Part shown: one piece after another, positions 6,869-13,873 of the stretch
Layout of the letters: each line of letters starts with the position of its first letter
How positions within the stretch are numbered: the stretch's first letter is position 1
Assembly (NCBI GenBank): GCA_958477465.1
Contig: CAUEFX010000078.1
Coordinates: 1 to 17,258 of the forward strand
Direction of reading: 5' to 3'
Length of the DNA: 17,258 nt
Source of the DNA: an uncultured Bacteroides sp.
GTDB taxonomy: Bacteria; Bacteroidota; Bacteroidia; Bacteroidales; Bacteroidaceae
Position numbers and translations under genes: made by a program
The notes under the pieces: model-generated
Database searches by the model: none
What the model was told of the DNA's origin: nothing
Seen by the model: the letters and a program-made list of their open reading frames with translations, nothing else

Positions 6869-7641
6869 TGAAACAGCTTACTATTGCGGGACGCACATTC
6901 AACTCCCGACTATTTCTTGGCACAGGAAAATTCAACTCAAACGAGCTGATGGAACAATCTTTACTCGCATCGGGCACCGAAATGGTAACGGTGGCCATGA
7001 AGCGTATAGATATGGATAACAAAGAGGATGACATGTTGAAGCACATCATCCACCCGAACATCCAACTGCTGCCCAATACATCGGGCGTACGAAATGCAGA
7101 GGAAGCCGTATTTGCCGCACAAATGGCACGTGAAGCTTTCGGGACGAACTGGTTGAAACTGGAGATTCATCCCGACCCTCGCTATCTGCTTCCGGATTCG
7201 GTAGAGACATTGAAAGCCACCGAAGAGTTGGTTAAGTTAGGGTTTATCGTACTTCCCTACTGCCAGGCCGATCCGGTGCTCTGCAAGCAGTTGGAAGAGG
7301 CCGGTGCAGCAACCGTAATGCCCCTCGGTGCACCCATCGGAACAAACAAGGGACTGCAAACCAAAGAGTTCCTGAAAATCATCATAGAGCAGGCCAACAT
7401 CCCGGTAGTGGTAGATGCCGGAATCGGTGCGCCAAGCCACGCTGCCGAAGCGATGGAACTGGGTGCGGCTGCCTGCCTGGTAAACACAGCCATTGCCGTA
7501 GCCGGCAACCCGGTAGAGATGGCGAAAGCCTTCAAACAGGCTGTAGAAGCAGGCCGCATGGCATACGAAGCCGGATTGGGAACGCAAGCTGACAACCTGA
7601 TAGCTGAAGCCAGTTCACCGTTAACCGCCTTCCTTGATTAA
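6868..7641 (+). CDS. thiG: Thiazole synthase
   Basis: This 257-aa TIM-barrel enzyme condenses deoxyxylulose 5-phosphate, dehydroglycine (from ThiH) and sulfur (from ThiS thiocarboxylate) into the thiazole phosphate. The Schiff-base lysine is K97 in NWLKLEI. Also present are LFLGTGKF near the N-terminus, the VVDAGIGAPSHAAEAMELGA phosphate-binding region, and the following VNTAIAVAGNP stretch. Length is normal. The start at 6868 is fixed by the conserved N-terminus (MKQLTIAGRTFNSRLF) and by the repeat array that runs up to it. Confidence 0.96.
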   Translation: MKQLTIAGRTFNSRLFLGTGKFNSNELMEQSLLASGTEMVTVAMKRIDMDNKEDDMLKHIIHPNIQLLPNTSGVRNAEEAVFAAQMAREAFGTNWLKLEIHPDPRYLLPDSVETLKATEELVKLGFIVLPYCQADPVLCKQLEEAGAATVMPLGAPIGTNKGLQTKEFLKIIIEQANIPVVVDAGIGAPSHAAEAMELGAAACLVNTAIAVAGNPVEMAKAFKQAVEAGRMAYEAGLGTQADNLIAEASSPLTAFLD

Positions 7642-7703
7642 TGACAGAGATGATTATGACATGCCTCAACTTATCACCAATCACTAATTAATACCTCTAT
7701 AAC

Positions 7704-9398
7704 ATGGAACAAAAGATAAAATTCCCCCGTTCAGAGAAAGTGTATCTGCCGGGAAAACTGTTTCCCGAAATACGTGTTGCCATGCGTAAAGTAGAACAGG
7801 TGCCCAGTACAACTTTCAATGGCGATGAAAAGATTATAACTCCCAACCCGAAAGTGTACATATACGACACCAGCGGCCCTTTCAGCGACCCTGAGGTATC
7901 CGTAGACTTGAAAAAGGGACTGCCCCGCATGCGTGAAGAATGGATTCTGAAACGTGGCGATGTGGAGCAATTGCCCGAAATCTCTTCCGAATACGGCCGC
8001 ATGCGTCGTGACGACAAAAGCCTGGACCATCTCCGCTTCGAGCATATCGCCTTGCCATACCGCGCTAAAAAGGGAGAACACATCACCCAAATGGCATACG
8101 CCAAACGCGGGATTATCACTCCGGAAATGGAGTACGTGGCCATCCGTGAGAACATGAACTGCGAAGAGTTAGGCATCGAAACCTATATCACCCCCGAGTT
8201 TGTCCGCCAGGAAATAGCCGAAGGCCGTGCCGTATTACCTGCCAACATCAATCATCCTGAAGCGGAACCGATGATCATCGGCCGTAATTTCCTTGTGAAA
8301 ATCAATACGAACATCGGTAACTCCGCCACCACTTCCGGCATCGACGAGGAAGTGGAAAAAGCCGTATGGAGCTGTAAATGGGGAGGAGATACGCTGATGG
8401 ACCTTTCCACCGGAGAAAACATTCACGAAACGCGTGAATGGATTATCCGCAACTGCCCTGTACCGGTGGGCACCGTGCCCATCTATCAGGCACTGGAGAA
8501 GGTGAACGGCAAAGTAGAAGACCTTACTTGGGAACTTTACCGCGATACACTGATCGAGCAATGTGAGCAGGGAGTGGATTATTTTACCATTCATGCGGGT
8601 ATCCGCCGCCACAATGTACATCTGGCCGACAAACGCCTTTGCGGCATCGTAAGCCGTGGCGGAAGCATCATGAGCAAATGGTGCCTGGTGCACGACCGTG
8701 AAAGTTTCCTCTACGAGCACTTCGACGACATCTGCGACATCCTGGCCCAGTATGACGTGGCCGTCTCACTGGGCGACGGATTGCGCCCCGGCTCTATCCA
8801 CGATGCCAACGACGAAGCACAGTTTGCCGAACTCGACACCATGGGAGAGCTCGTTGTACGTGCCTGGGAAAAGAACGTGCAGGCATTCATCGAAGGTCCG
8901 GGACACGTGCCCATGCACAAGATAAAAGAAAACATGGAGCGTCAGATCGAGAAATGCCACAACGCACCGTTCTATACCCTCGGCCCGTTGGTTACGGACA
9001 TCGCTCCGGGCTACGACCACATCACATCGGCCATCGGTGCCGCACAAATAGGATGGTTGGGCACAGCCATGCTCTGCTATGTCACTCCGAAAGAGCATCT
9101 GGCACTTCCGGATAAGGAAGATGTACGCGTAGGGGTCATCACCTACAAGATAGCCGCCCATGCCGCCGACCTTGCCAAAGGGCATCCCGGGGCACAAGTA
9201 CGCGACAACGCATTGAGCAAGGCCCGTTATGAATTCCGCTGGAAAGATCAATTCGACCTTTCACTCGATCCGGAACGTGCTTTTTCGTATTTTCATGCCG
9301 GACATCACACAAACGGAGAGTATTGCACCATGTGCGGTCCCAACTTCTGCGCCATGCGTCTGAGTCGTGAACTCAAAAACGCGAAAAAAGAAGAATAA
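7704..9398 (+). CDS. thiC: Phosphomethylpyrimidine synthase ThiC
   Basis: This 564-aa radical SAM enzyme rearranges aminoimidazole ribotide into HMP phosphate, the pyrimidine half of thiamine. The unusual C-terminal cluster motif CxxCxxxxC is seen as CTMCGPNFC (Cys 541, 544, 549), and the central NIGNSATTSGIDEEVEKAVW and DLSTGENIHETREWI regions are typical of ThiC. Length agrees with Bacteroides-type ThiC, which lacks the longer N-terminal extension of some homologues. The next gene begins 7 nt after the stop. Confidence 0.97.
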   Translation: MEQKIKFPRSEKVYLPGKLFPEIRVAMRKVEQVPSTTFNGDEKIITPNPKVYIYDTSGPFSDPEVSVDLKKGLPRMREEWILKRGDVEQLPEISSEYGRMRRDDKSLDHLRFEHIALPYRAKKGEHITQMAYAKRGIITPEMEYVAIRENMNCEELGIETYITPEFVRQEIAEGRAVLPANINHPEAEPMIIGRNFLVKINTNIGNSATTSGIDEEVEKAVWSCKWGGDTLMDLSTGENIHETREWIIRNCPVPVGTVPIYQALEKVNGKVEDLTWELYRDTLIEQCEQGVDYFTIHAGIRRHNVHLADKRLCGIVSRGGSIMSKWCLVHDRESFLYEHFDDICDILAQYDVAVSLGDGLRPGSIHDANDEAQFAELDTMGELVVRAWEKNVQAFIEGPGHVPMHKIKENMERQIEKCHNAPFYTLGPLVTDIAPGYDHITSAIGAAQIGWLGTAMLCYVTPKEHLALPDKEDVRVGVITYKIAAHAADLAKGHPGAQVRDNALSKARYEFRWKDQFDLSLDPERAFSYFHAGHHTNGEYCTMCGPNFCAMRLSRELKNAKKEE

Positions 9399-9405
9399 AA
9401 CGATA

Positions 9406-9960
9406 ATGGAGAGAACAGACGAATTCCGCAATGCGCTGTCGGTTCACATTTCCCAACTGGACATAAAGCCATTGGTAAAGGAAATCAGCCATCATCCGGA
9501 GTATTTTCCCGACATATACCGGTTGACTTCCGACAGTAAGACATTGGTATCATGGCGTGCCCTATGGGTGTGCGTGAAACTGAGTGAGATGTATCCGGAA
9601 TGGTTCGTTCCGCTATACGGGACACTGGCCGACCGGCTGCTGACCTGCAAGCACGATGGTTCGAAACGCCTGTATCTTTCCATACTCTTCAATCTTCCGG
9701 TACAGGAACCGATATCGGTTCCACTGCTGAATTTCTGTTTCGACCGTATGTTTTCACCTGCCGAAAGCATTGGTGTGCAAGCCTTATGTATCAAGATGGG
9801 TTACCGGCTCTGCGAGAAAGAGCCGGAGCTGATGGGCGAACTGCGCATCATGCTGGAAAGTGCCGAAACGGAATTCTTCACCAAAGGAGTAACGGCTACT
9901 ATCCGAAATACACTGAAGAAAATGAGGAAGAAGCAGTCAGAAAAAGAGTTTGGCAGTTAA
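9406..9960 (+). CDS. Unknown helical protein inside the thi operon
   Basis: I do not recognise this 184-aa protein. It has no signal peptide, no transmembrane segment and no catalytic motif that I can see. The sequence reads as consecutive amphipathic helices (for example WRALWVCVKLSEMYP, LADRLLTCKH, SIGVQALCIKMGYRLCE), consistent with a small HEAT/ARM-like all-alpha fold, and ends in a basic KKMRKKQSEKE tail. The frame is open further upstream to an ATG at 9367 inside thiC, but the ATG at 9406, 7 nt after the thiC stop, is the better start. Its position between thiC and thiH implies cotranscription and control by the TPP riboswitch. A scaffold or accessory role in thiamine synthesis is possible but is only inference from context. 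Confidence 0.75.
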   Translation: MERTDEFRNALSVHISQLDIKPLVKEISHHPEYFPDIYRLTSDSKTLVSWRALWVCVKLSEMYPEWFVPLYGTLADRLLTCKHDGSKRLYLSILFNLPVQEPISVPLLNFCFDRMFSPAESIGVQALCIKMGYRLCEKEPELMGELRIMLESAETEFFTKGVTATIRNTLKKMRKKQSEKEFGS

Positions 9961-9981
9961 GCAACCGAATGCAGATAAACC

Positions 9982-10133
9982 GTTCAGTCGGGTAAATAAG
10001 TAGTTCAACCGGGTAAACCTGTTGTTTAACCGGGTAAGCAAGCAGTTCTGCTGGGTAAGCAAGCAGTTCAGCCGAGCAAATAGGTAGTTTAGTACCGAGT
10101 AGATAAGTAGTCGAACAGTCAAATAATTAAGTA
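9982..10133 (+). repeat. 21-nt degenerate tandem repeats before thiH
   Basis: Five 21-nt units are in perfect register (starts 9982, 10003, 10024, 10045, 10066; end 10086), followed by two looser units of 23 and 24 nt (10087-10109 and 10110-10133) and a fragment GTTAAGTA. A 19-nt core consensus is GTTCAACCGGGTAAGCAAG. The half-sites GTTnAnCC and GGGTAAnC make each unit a quasi-palindrome. The array fills most of the 192-nt gap upstream of thiH. Plus-strand frames carry stops, so it does not encode an extension of either neighbour. Confidence 0.85.
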
Positions 10134-10152
10134 GTTAAGTAGTAGAATCAAA

Positions 10153-11283
10153 ATGTTTTCAGACGAATTAGAACAAATATCATGGGAGGAGACGACGAAA
10201 GCCATCTATTCCAAAACTGATGCCGACGTACGCCGTGCATTAGGCAAAGAGCACTGTGATGTGAACGACTTCATGGCGCTCATATCACCCGCAGCCACCC
10301 CTTACCTGGAAGTGATGGCACGGCTCAGTCAGAAGTACACCATGGAGCGTTTCGGAAAAACAATCTCCATGTTTGTCCCCTTGTATCTCACCAACTCATG
10401 CACCAATTCGTGCGTCTATTGCGGTTTTCACATCAGCAATCCGATGAAACGCACCATATTGACCGAGGAGGAAATCGTAAACGAATACAAAGCCATCAAG
10501 CGCCTTGCTCCTTTCGAGAACCTGCTGCTGGTAACAGGAGAGAATCCGGCAGCCGCCGGAGTGCCTTACATAGCACGTGCTTTGGATCTGGCAAAACCCT
10601 ACTTCAGCAACCTCCAGATAGAAGTGATGCCCCTCAAAGCGGAAGAGTATGAAGAGCTGACTCACCACGGACTGAACGGCGTCATCTGCTTTCAGGAGAC
10701 ATACAACAAAGCCAATTACAAAATTTACCATCCACGCGGCATGAAGTCCAAATTCGAGTGGCGCGTCAACGGCTTCGACCGCATGGGACAAGCCGGTGTA
10801 CACAAAATCGGTATGGGAGTGCTCATCGGCCTGGAAGAGTGGCGCACGGATGTAACAATGATGGCCTACCATCTGCGTTACCTTCAGAAACATTATTGGA
10901 AAACCAAATACAGTGTCAACTTCCCGCGGATGCGTCCCTCGGAGAATGGCGGTTTCCAACCCAATGTCATCATGAGCGACCGTGAACTGGCACAGCTGAC
11001 CTTTGCCATGCGTATCTTCGATCACGATGTAGATATCTCCTACTCTACCCGTGAAAGCGCCGAAATCCGCAATCACATGGCAACATTAGGCGTAACCACC
11101 ATGAGCGCTGAAAGTAAAACTGAACCGGGCGGATATTACAGCTATCCGCAGACACTGGAACAGTTTCACATAAACGATGACCGCAAAGCCGTGGAAGTGG
11201 AAAGAGATTTGAAAAAACTCGGTCGCGAGCCGGTATGGAAAGACTGGGATCAGAGTTTCGACAATCTGAAAAGGGTACAGTAG
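10153..11283 (+). CDS. thiH: 2-iminoacetate synthase ThiH
   Basis: This 376-aa radical SAM enzyme cleaves tyrosine to p-cresol and dehydroglycine (2-iminoacetate), the glycine-derived part of the thiazole. The [4Fe-4S] motif CxxxCxxC is C83-C87-C90 in CTNSCVYCGF. The central MGVLIGLEEWRTD and NFPRMRP segments are typical of ThiH. ThiH is the oxygen-sensitive alternative to the oxidase ThiO and fits an anaerobe. The gene is flanked on both sides by repeat arrays (9982-10133 upstream, 11314-11649 downstream). Confidence 0.96.
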   Translation: MFSDELEQISWEETTKAIYSKTDADVRRALGKEHCDVNDFMALISPAATPYLEVMARLSQKYTMERFGKTISMFVPLYLTNSCTNSCVYCGFHISNPMKRTILTEEEIVNEYKAIKRLAPFENLLLVTGENPAAAGVPYIARALDLAKPYFSNLQIEVMPLKAEEYEELTHHGLNGVICFQETYNKANYKIYHPRGMKSKFEWRVNGFDRMGQAGVHKIGMGVLIGLEEWRTDVTMMAYHLRYLQKHYWKTKYSVNFPRMRPSENGGFQPNVIMSDRELAQLTFAMRIFDHDVDISYSTRESAEIRNHMATLGVTTMSAESKTEPGGYYSYPQTLEQFHINDDRKAVEVERDLKKLGREPVWKDWDQSFDNLKRVQ

Positions 11284-11313
11284 TATTAAGGTTACTCATA
11301 CTGCATTTACCTC

Positions 11314-11388
11314 GAAAGAAGCTTCAGGGCGGACACATCCAAAAGCGTTTGCCCTGATGATTTAATGCGTCTGCCCTGAAAGAAGCTT
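11314..11388 (+). repeat. 22-nt repeat block 1 after thiH
   Basis: Units start at 11314, 11336 and 11358. Units 2 and 3 share GCGTnTGCCCTGA at their 3' ends; unit 1 carries the same motif inverted (TCAGGGCGGAC, 11324-11334). The inverted unit can pair with either direct copy (11347-11357 or 11369-11379). The pairing with the second is longer: TTCAGGGCGGAC with GTCTGCCCTGAA, plus AAGC/GCTT outside a 4-nt bulge, spanning 11319-11388. GAAAGAAGCTT flanks the block at both ends. Confidence 0.7.
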
Positions 11389-11399
11389 AGAAGATAAGT

Positions 11400-11487
11400 G
11401 TTTCATGGCAGTGAGACGAGCATCTCACAACTGTGAAACGCGCGTCTCTCAGTCGTGAAACGCATGTCTCACAATTGAGAAAAGAAG
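11400..11487 (+). repeat. 22-nt repeat block 2
   Basis: Four exact 22-nt units start at 11400, 11422, 11444 and 11466. Units 2-4 share the pattern nTCTCnCAnnnGnGAAAnG. Unit 1 is inverted: GTTTCA (11400-11405) pairs with TGAAAC (11434-11439) and GTGAGA (11411-11416) with TCTCAC (11423-11428), forming one long hairpin with a small internal loop. The TGAAAC in unit 3 (11456-11461) is an alternative partner. Confidence 0.8.
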
Positions 11488-11496
11488 ATTGTTACG

Positions 11497-11649
11497 GCAG
11501 CTTTTCATTTAAACTGTAGCAGCCTTTCATTCTAATCTCAGCAGTCTTTACTTCAATCACAGTAGTTTTTCAATTAAAAGACAACAGTTATTCACTTAAT
11601 TTGTAGCAACTTTTCATTTAATCCATTGCTGCAATTATCATTAACAACC
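11497..11649 (+). repeat. 22-nt repeat block 3 before thiF
   Basis: Units start at 11497, 11519, 11541 (21 nt), 11562, 11584 and 11606, with a degraded seventh at 11628-11649. The core consensus is GCAGCTTTTCATTTAAT, then five variable bases. It is A/T-rich and unlike blocks 1 and 2 in sequence but has the same period. It ends 16 nt before the thiF start. Together with blocks 1 and 2 it fills nearly all of the 382-nt thiH-thiF gap, in which I see no gene. Confidence 0.8.
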
Positions 11650-11665
11650 ATAAATACATCCGAAT

Positions 11666-12358
11666 ATGCGTTATAACCGTCAAATCATTCTTCCCGAAAT
11701 AGGAGACGAAGGACAAGCCAAATTGAAAGCGGCCAAAGTCCTGATAGTAGGCGTCGGCGGACTGGGATCTCCCATCGCCCTCTATCTGGCAGGAGCCGGA
11801 GTAGGAACCATCGGACTGGTAGACAACGATGAAGTAAGTATCAACAACCTGCAACGGCAAGTGCTATACAGCGAAAAGGAACTCGGAGAGACCAAATCCG
11901 TACGTGCCGCCATGCGCCTTACATCGCTCAACAGCGAAATTACAGTGAACCCCTATCCGGAACGCCTGAGCAAAGACAATGCAGGCAAACTTATCCGTGA
12001 TTATGACATAGTAGTGGACGGGTGTGACAATTTTGCCACACGCTATCTGATCAATGACACCTGTGTAGCACAGGGAAAGCCCTACGTCTACGGAGCGATC
12101 TGCGGTTTGGAAGGCCAGGTGTCCGTTTTCAACTACGGAAATGCCCCCAAAACATACAGAGACCTTTATCCCAATGAAGAAGAAATGCTACGCATGCCCC
12201 CTCCTCCCAAAGGAGTATTGGGAGTTACCCCTGCCATCACAGGAAGTGTGGAAGCTACCGAAGTATTGAAAATAATCTGTGGTTTTGGAGAAGTTCTGGC
12301 GGGCAAATTATGGACAATCGACCTTCGGACATGGCAATCTAACATATTTTCACTATAA
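11666..12358 (+). CDS. thiF: ThiS adenylyltransferase (ThiF/HesA/MoeB family)
   Basis: This 230-aa E1-like enzyme should adenylate the C-terminal glycine of ThiS. The ATP site GVGGLG (29-34), the following LVDND, the arginine-containing NNLQRQVLY and the DGCDNFATRYLIND segment (118-131) are all present. It differs from E. coli ThiF/MoeB: the zinc CxxC pairs are missing (YRDLYP where relatives have a cysteine-containing motif, and the protein stops at RTWQSNIFSL with no CPVC tail), and the cysteine before the GVxG segment is replaced by PPPPK (178-182). At 230 aa it is about 20 residues shorter than those relatives. Sulfur transfer may therefore not use a ThiF-ThiS acyl disulfide. It is the last gene expressed only from the upstream promoter. 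Confidence 0.92.
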   Translation: MRYNRQIILPEIGDEGQAKLKAAKVLIVGVGGLGSPIALYLAGAGVGTIGLVDNDEVSINNLQRQVLYSEKELGETKSVRAAMRLTSLNSEITVNPYPERLSKDNAGKLIRDYDIVVDGCDNFATRYLINDTCVAQGKPYVYGAICGLEGQVSVFNYGNAPKTYRDLYPNEEEMLRMPPPPKGVLGVTPAITGSVEATEVLKIICGFGEVLAGKLWTIDLRTWQSNIFSL

Positions 12359-12361
12359 ACG

Positions 12362-12393
12362 TTGGTTTCGGATATAGTTAATTGCTAACTTTG
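12362..12393 (+). promoter_or_regulatory. Internal promoter for the ThiE/TenI-like gene
   Basis: TTG (12362-12364), 21 nt, then TAACTTTG (12386-12393), an exact -7 match with a 3-of-4 -33 match. It begins just after the thiF stop and would give a leader of roughly 20 nt to the ATG at 12419. Expression from here would bypass the TPP riboswitch. Confidence 0.6.
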
Positions 12394-12418
12394 CTAAACC
12401 AATTGTTTAACAAAAGAA

Positions 12419-13027
12419 ATGAAGCTCATTGTAGTTACCACCCCCACCTTCTTCGTTGAAGAAGACAAAATAATTACTGCTCTTTTCGAAGAGGGTTTGG
12501 ACATTCTACACCTTAGAAAACCGGAAACACCAGCCATGTATTCAGAACGTCTGTTGACGCTGATACCGGAGAAATACCATCGTCGTATCGTGACGCACGA
12601 ACATTTTTACTTAAAAGAGGAGTTCAATCTGATGGGAATCCACTTAAACAGTAGAAATCCCAAAGAACCTCATGACTACGCCGGACACGTAAGTTGCTCG
12701 TGCCACTCGGTAGAAGAGGTGAAAAACAAAAAGCACTTCTACGACTATGTATTCATGAGTCCTATCTACGACAGTATCTCGAAAGTGAATTATTACTCCA
12801 CCTACACGGCCGAAGAGCTGCGCCGGGCACAGAAAGAAAAGATTATCGACAGTAAAGTAATGGCACTCGGTGGCATTAATGAAGAAAACATCTTAGAAAT
12901 CAAAGATTTCGGTTTCGGCGGAGCCGCAGTACTCGGCGATGTCTGGAATAAGTTCGATGCTTGTTGCGACCGTGATTATCTGGCGGTGATAGAACATTTT
13001 AAAAAGCTGAAGAAGCTGGCAGACTGA
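12419..13027 (+). CDS. ThiE/TenI-family protein, probably TenI-like
   Basis: This 202-aa protein has the same TIM-barrel fold as ThiE. Seen in order are LHLRKPE (30-36), MGIHLN (72-77), SCHSVEE (94-100), VFMSPIYDS (111-119) and the phosphate-binding ALGGI (149-153). The two Mg2+-binding aspartates of catalytic ThiE are not conserved: the ND segment is HEH (60-62) and the QED segment is NSRN (77-80). The His in CHSVEE matches the SxHS region of TenI, the thiazole tautomerase. It is therefore more likely a TenI-type helper or a diverged second ThiE than the main synthase. It lies 60 nt after thiF and has its own promoter. Many annotation systems would still name it thiamine phosphate synthase. 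Confidence 0.8.
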   Translation: MKLIVVTTPTFFVEEDKIITALFEEGLDILHLRKPETPAMYSERLLTLIPEKYHRRIVTHEHFYLKEEFNLMGIHLNSRNPKEPHDYAGHVSCSCHSVEEVKNKKHFYDYVFMSPIYDSISKVNYYSTYTAEELRRAQKEKIIDSKVMALGGINEENILEIKDFGFGGAAVLGDVWNKFDACCDRDYLAVIEHFKKLKKLAD

Positions 13028-13052
13028 TCTTCATGACCTAAAAACATAAAGG

Positions 13053-13150
13053 GAGGGTGTGTCAAAATGTACAAAACTTAGAAATTACCCCTGCCACAAA
13101 CAATTGTAACAGAGTTGATTTCTTTGAAAAGGACATTTAGACACACCCTC
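13053..13150 (+). mobile_element. 98-bp MITE-like element
   Basis: The terminal inverted repeats GAGGGTGTGTCAAAATG (13053-13069) and CATTTAGACACACCCTC (13134-13150) match at 16 of 17 positions when inverted. The interior is about 64 bp with no reading frame. The ends resemble those of Bacteroides IS elements that carry a GTGTGTCAAAA terminus, so it is probably a non-autonomous derivative. A target duplication is not clear. It lies between convergent genes (12419 plus and 13213 minus) and its stem could also end transcription, although no T run follows. Confidence 0.65.
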
Positions 13151-13212
13151 TATAAGAATTCCGGCATACCTTCTTCCTTGTCACATCGGCATCGGTAAAA
13201 CAGACAAGCTGT

Positions 13213-13824
13213 TTAGAATCTGTATCCCAAAGTAATGGCGCAGTTTATATTTTTAGGATTAGAGTCGAGCCCCAGATCTGCCAGTTCCACCAAACCGAAC
13301 TGACCGTCGATACCTACAACGATCCTGCCAAACTCGACAGCCACTCCTGCTCCCAGACCGGCATCAAAACGATCGAAGGCATCACTCCCGAATGTTTTTT
13401 CCTTGATATCCATATTTGAGCCGCCGCTGCTCACCTTTGTTCTGGTTTTTCCTCCTACTCCACAGGCCAGATACGGACCGGCACTTATCACAATATTCGT
13501 ATGGTCAGTCACGTAGATACAAGCAGCCATCATAATCGGCAATTCAAAATACATAGCATTGAACTTTATTTCTGCTTCATTGCTGTAAATTGTGGCACTG
13601 AACTTTGCCCCCTTTTGAGACAAGAACAAGGACGGTTGCAACAGCCACGTATCATTAAAGGCATATTCCATCCCCACTCCCAATTTCACTCCGACCTTGG
13701 CGCTCACATCCAGATCACCCGTAAAGTTACTGATATTCATACCGACTTTAGCATTCCAGGAAACTTGCGAAAAAACCGCTACGGACCACAAAGCGAACAT
13801 CGCCAATAAAACACCCTTCTTCAT
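13213..13824 (-). CDS. Outer-membrane beta-barrel protein
   Basis: This 203-aa protein has a cleavable signal peptide (MKKGVLLAMFALWSVAVFSQ) followed by about eight amphipathic beta-strands and ends in an aromatic residue (GYRF), as expected for a small outer-membrane barrel of the OmpA-barrel/PorT-like group common in Bacteroidetes. WNAKVGMNIS just after the signal peptide and the GVKLGVGMEYAF turn are typical of this family. No ligand or partner is apparent. Upstream are 236 non-coding bases with a TATATTTG box (13977-13970) far from the start and an inverted repeat (13874-13910). The gene lies downstream of a second barrel gene on the same strand, but sequence similarity between the two is low. 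Confidence 0.8.
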   Translation of the reverse strand: MKKGVLLAMFALWSVAVFSQVSWNAKVGMNISNFTGDLDVSAKVGVKLGVGMEYAFNDTWLLQPSLFLSQKGAKFSATIYSNEAEIKFNAMYFELPIMMAACIYVTDHTNIVISAGPYLACGVGGKTRTKVSSGGSNMDIKEKTFGSDAFDRFDAGLGAGVAVEFGRIVVGIDGQFGLVELADLGLDSNPKNINCAITLGYRF

Positions 13825-13873
13825 AATTTTTATATTTTTGATTAGTACAAAGTCATTTAACCTCTGTATCCAA

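Noticed and set aside
9937..10122. 61-aa minus-strand open frame with heptad repeats (LNYLFTR type)
   Set aside because: The 7-residue period is simply the 21-nt DNA repeat translated. The frame opposes the operon and has no promoter or domain.
9982..11649. CRISPR array as an explanation of the repeats
   Set aside because: Units are directly adjacent without unique spacers, are degenerate, and there are no cas genes nearby.
13198..13214. Small hairpin AAACAG/CTGTTT at the end of the 13213 barrel gene
   Set aside because: It overlaps the stop codon and has no proper T tract, so I do not call it a terminator.
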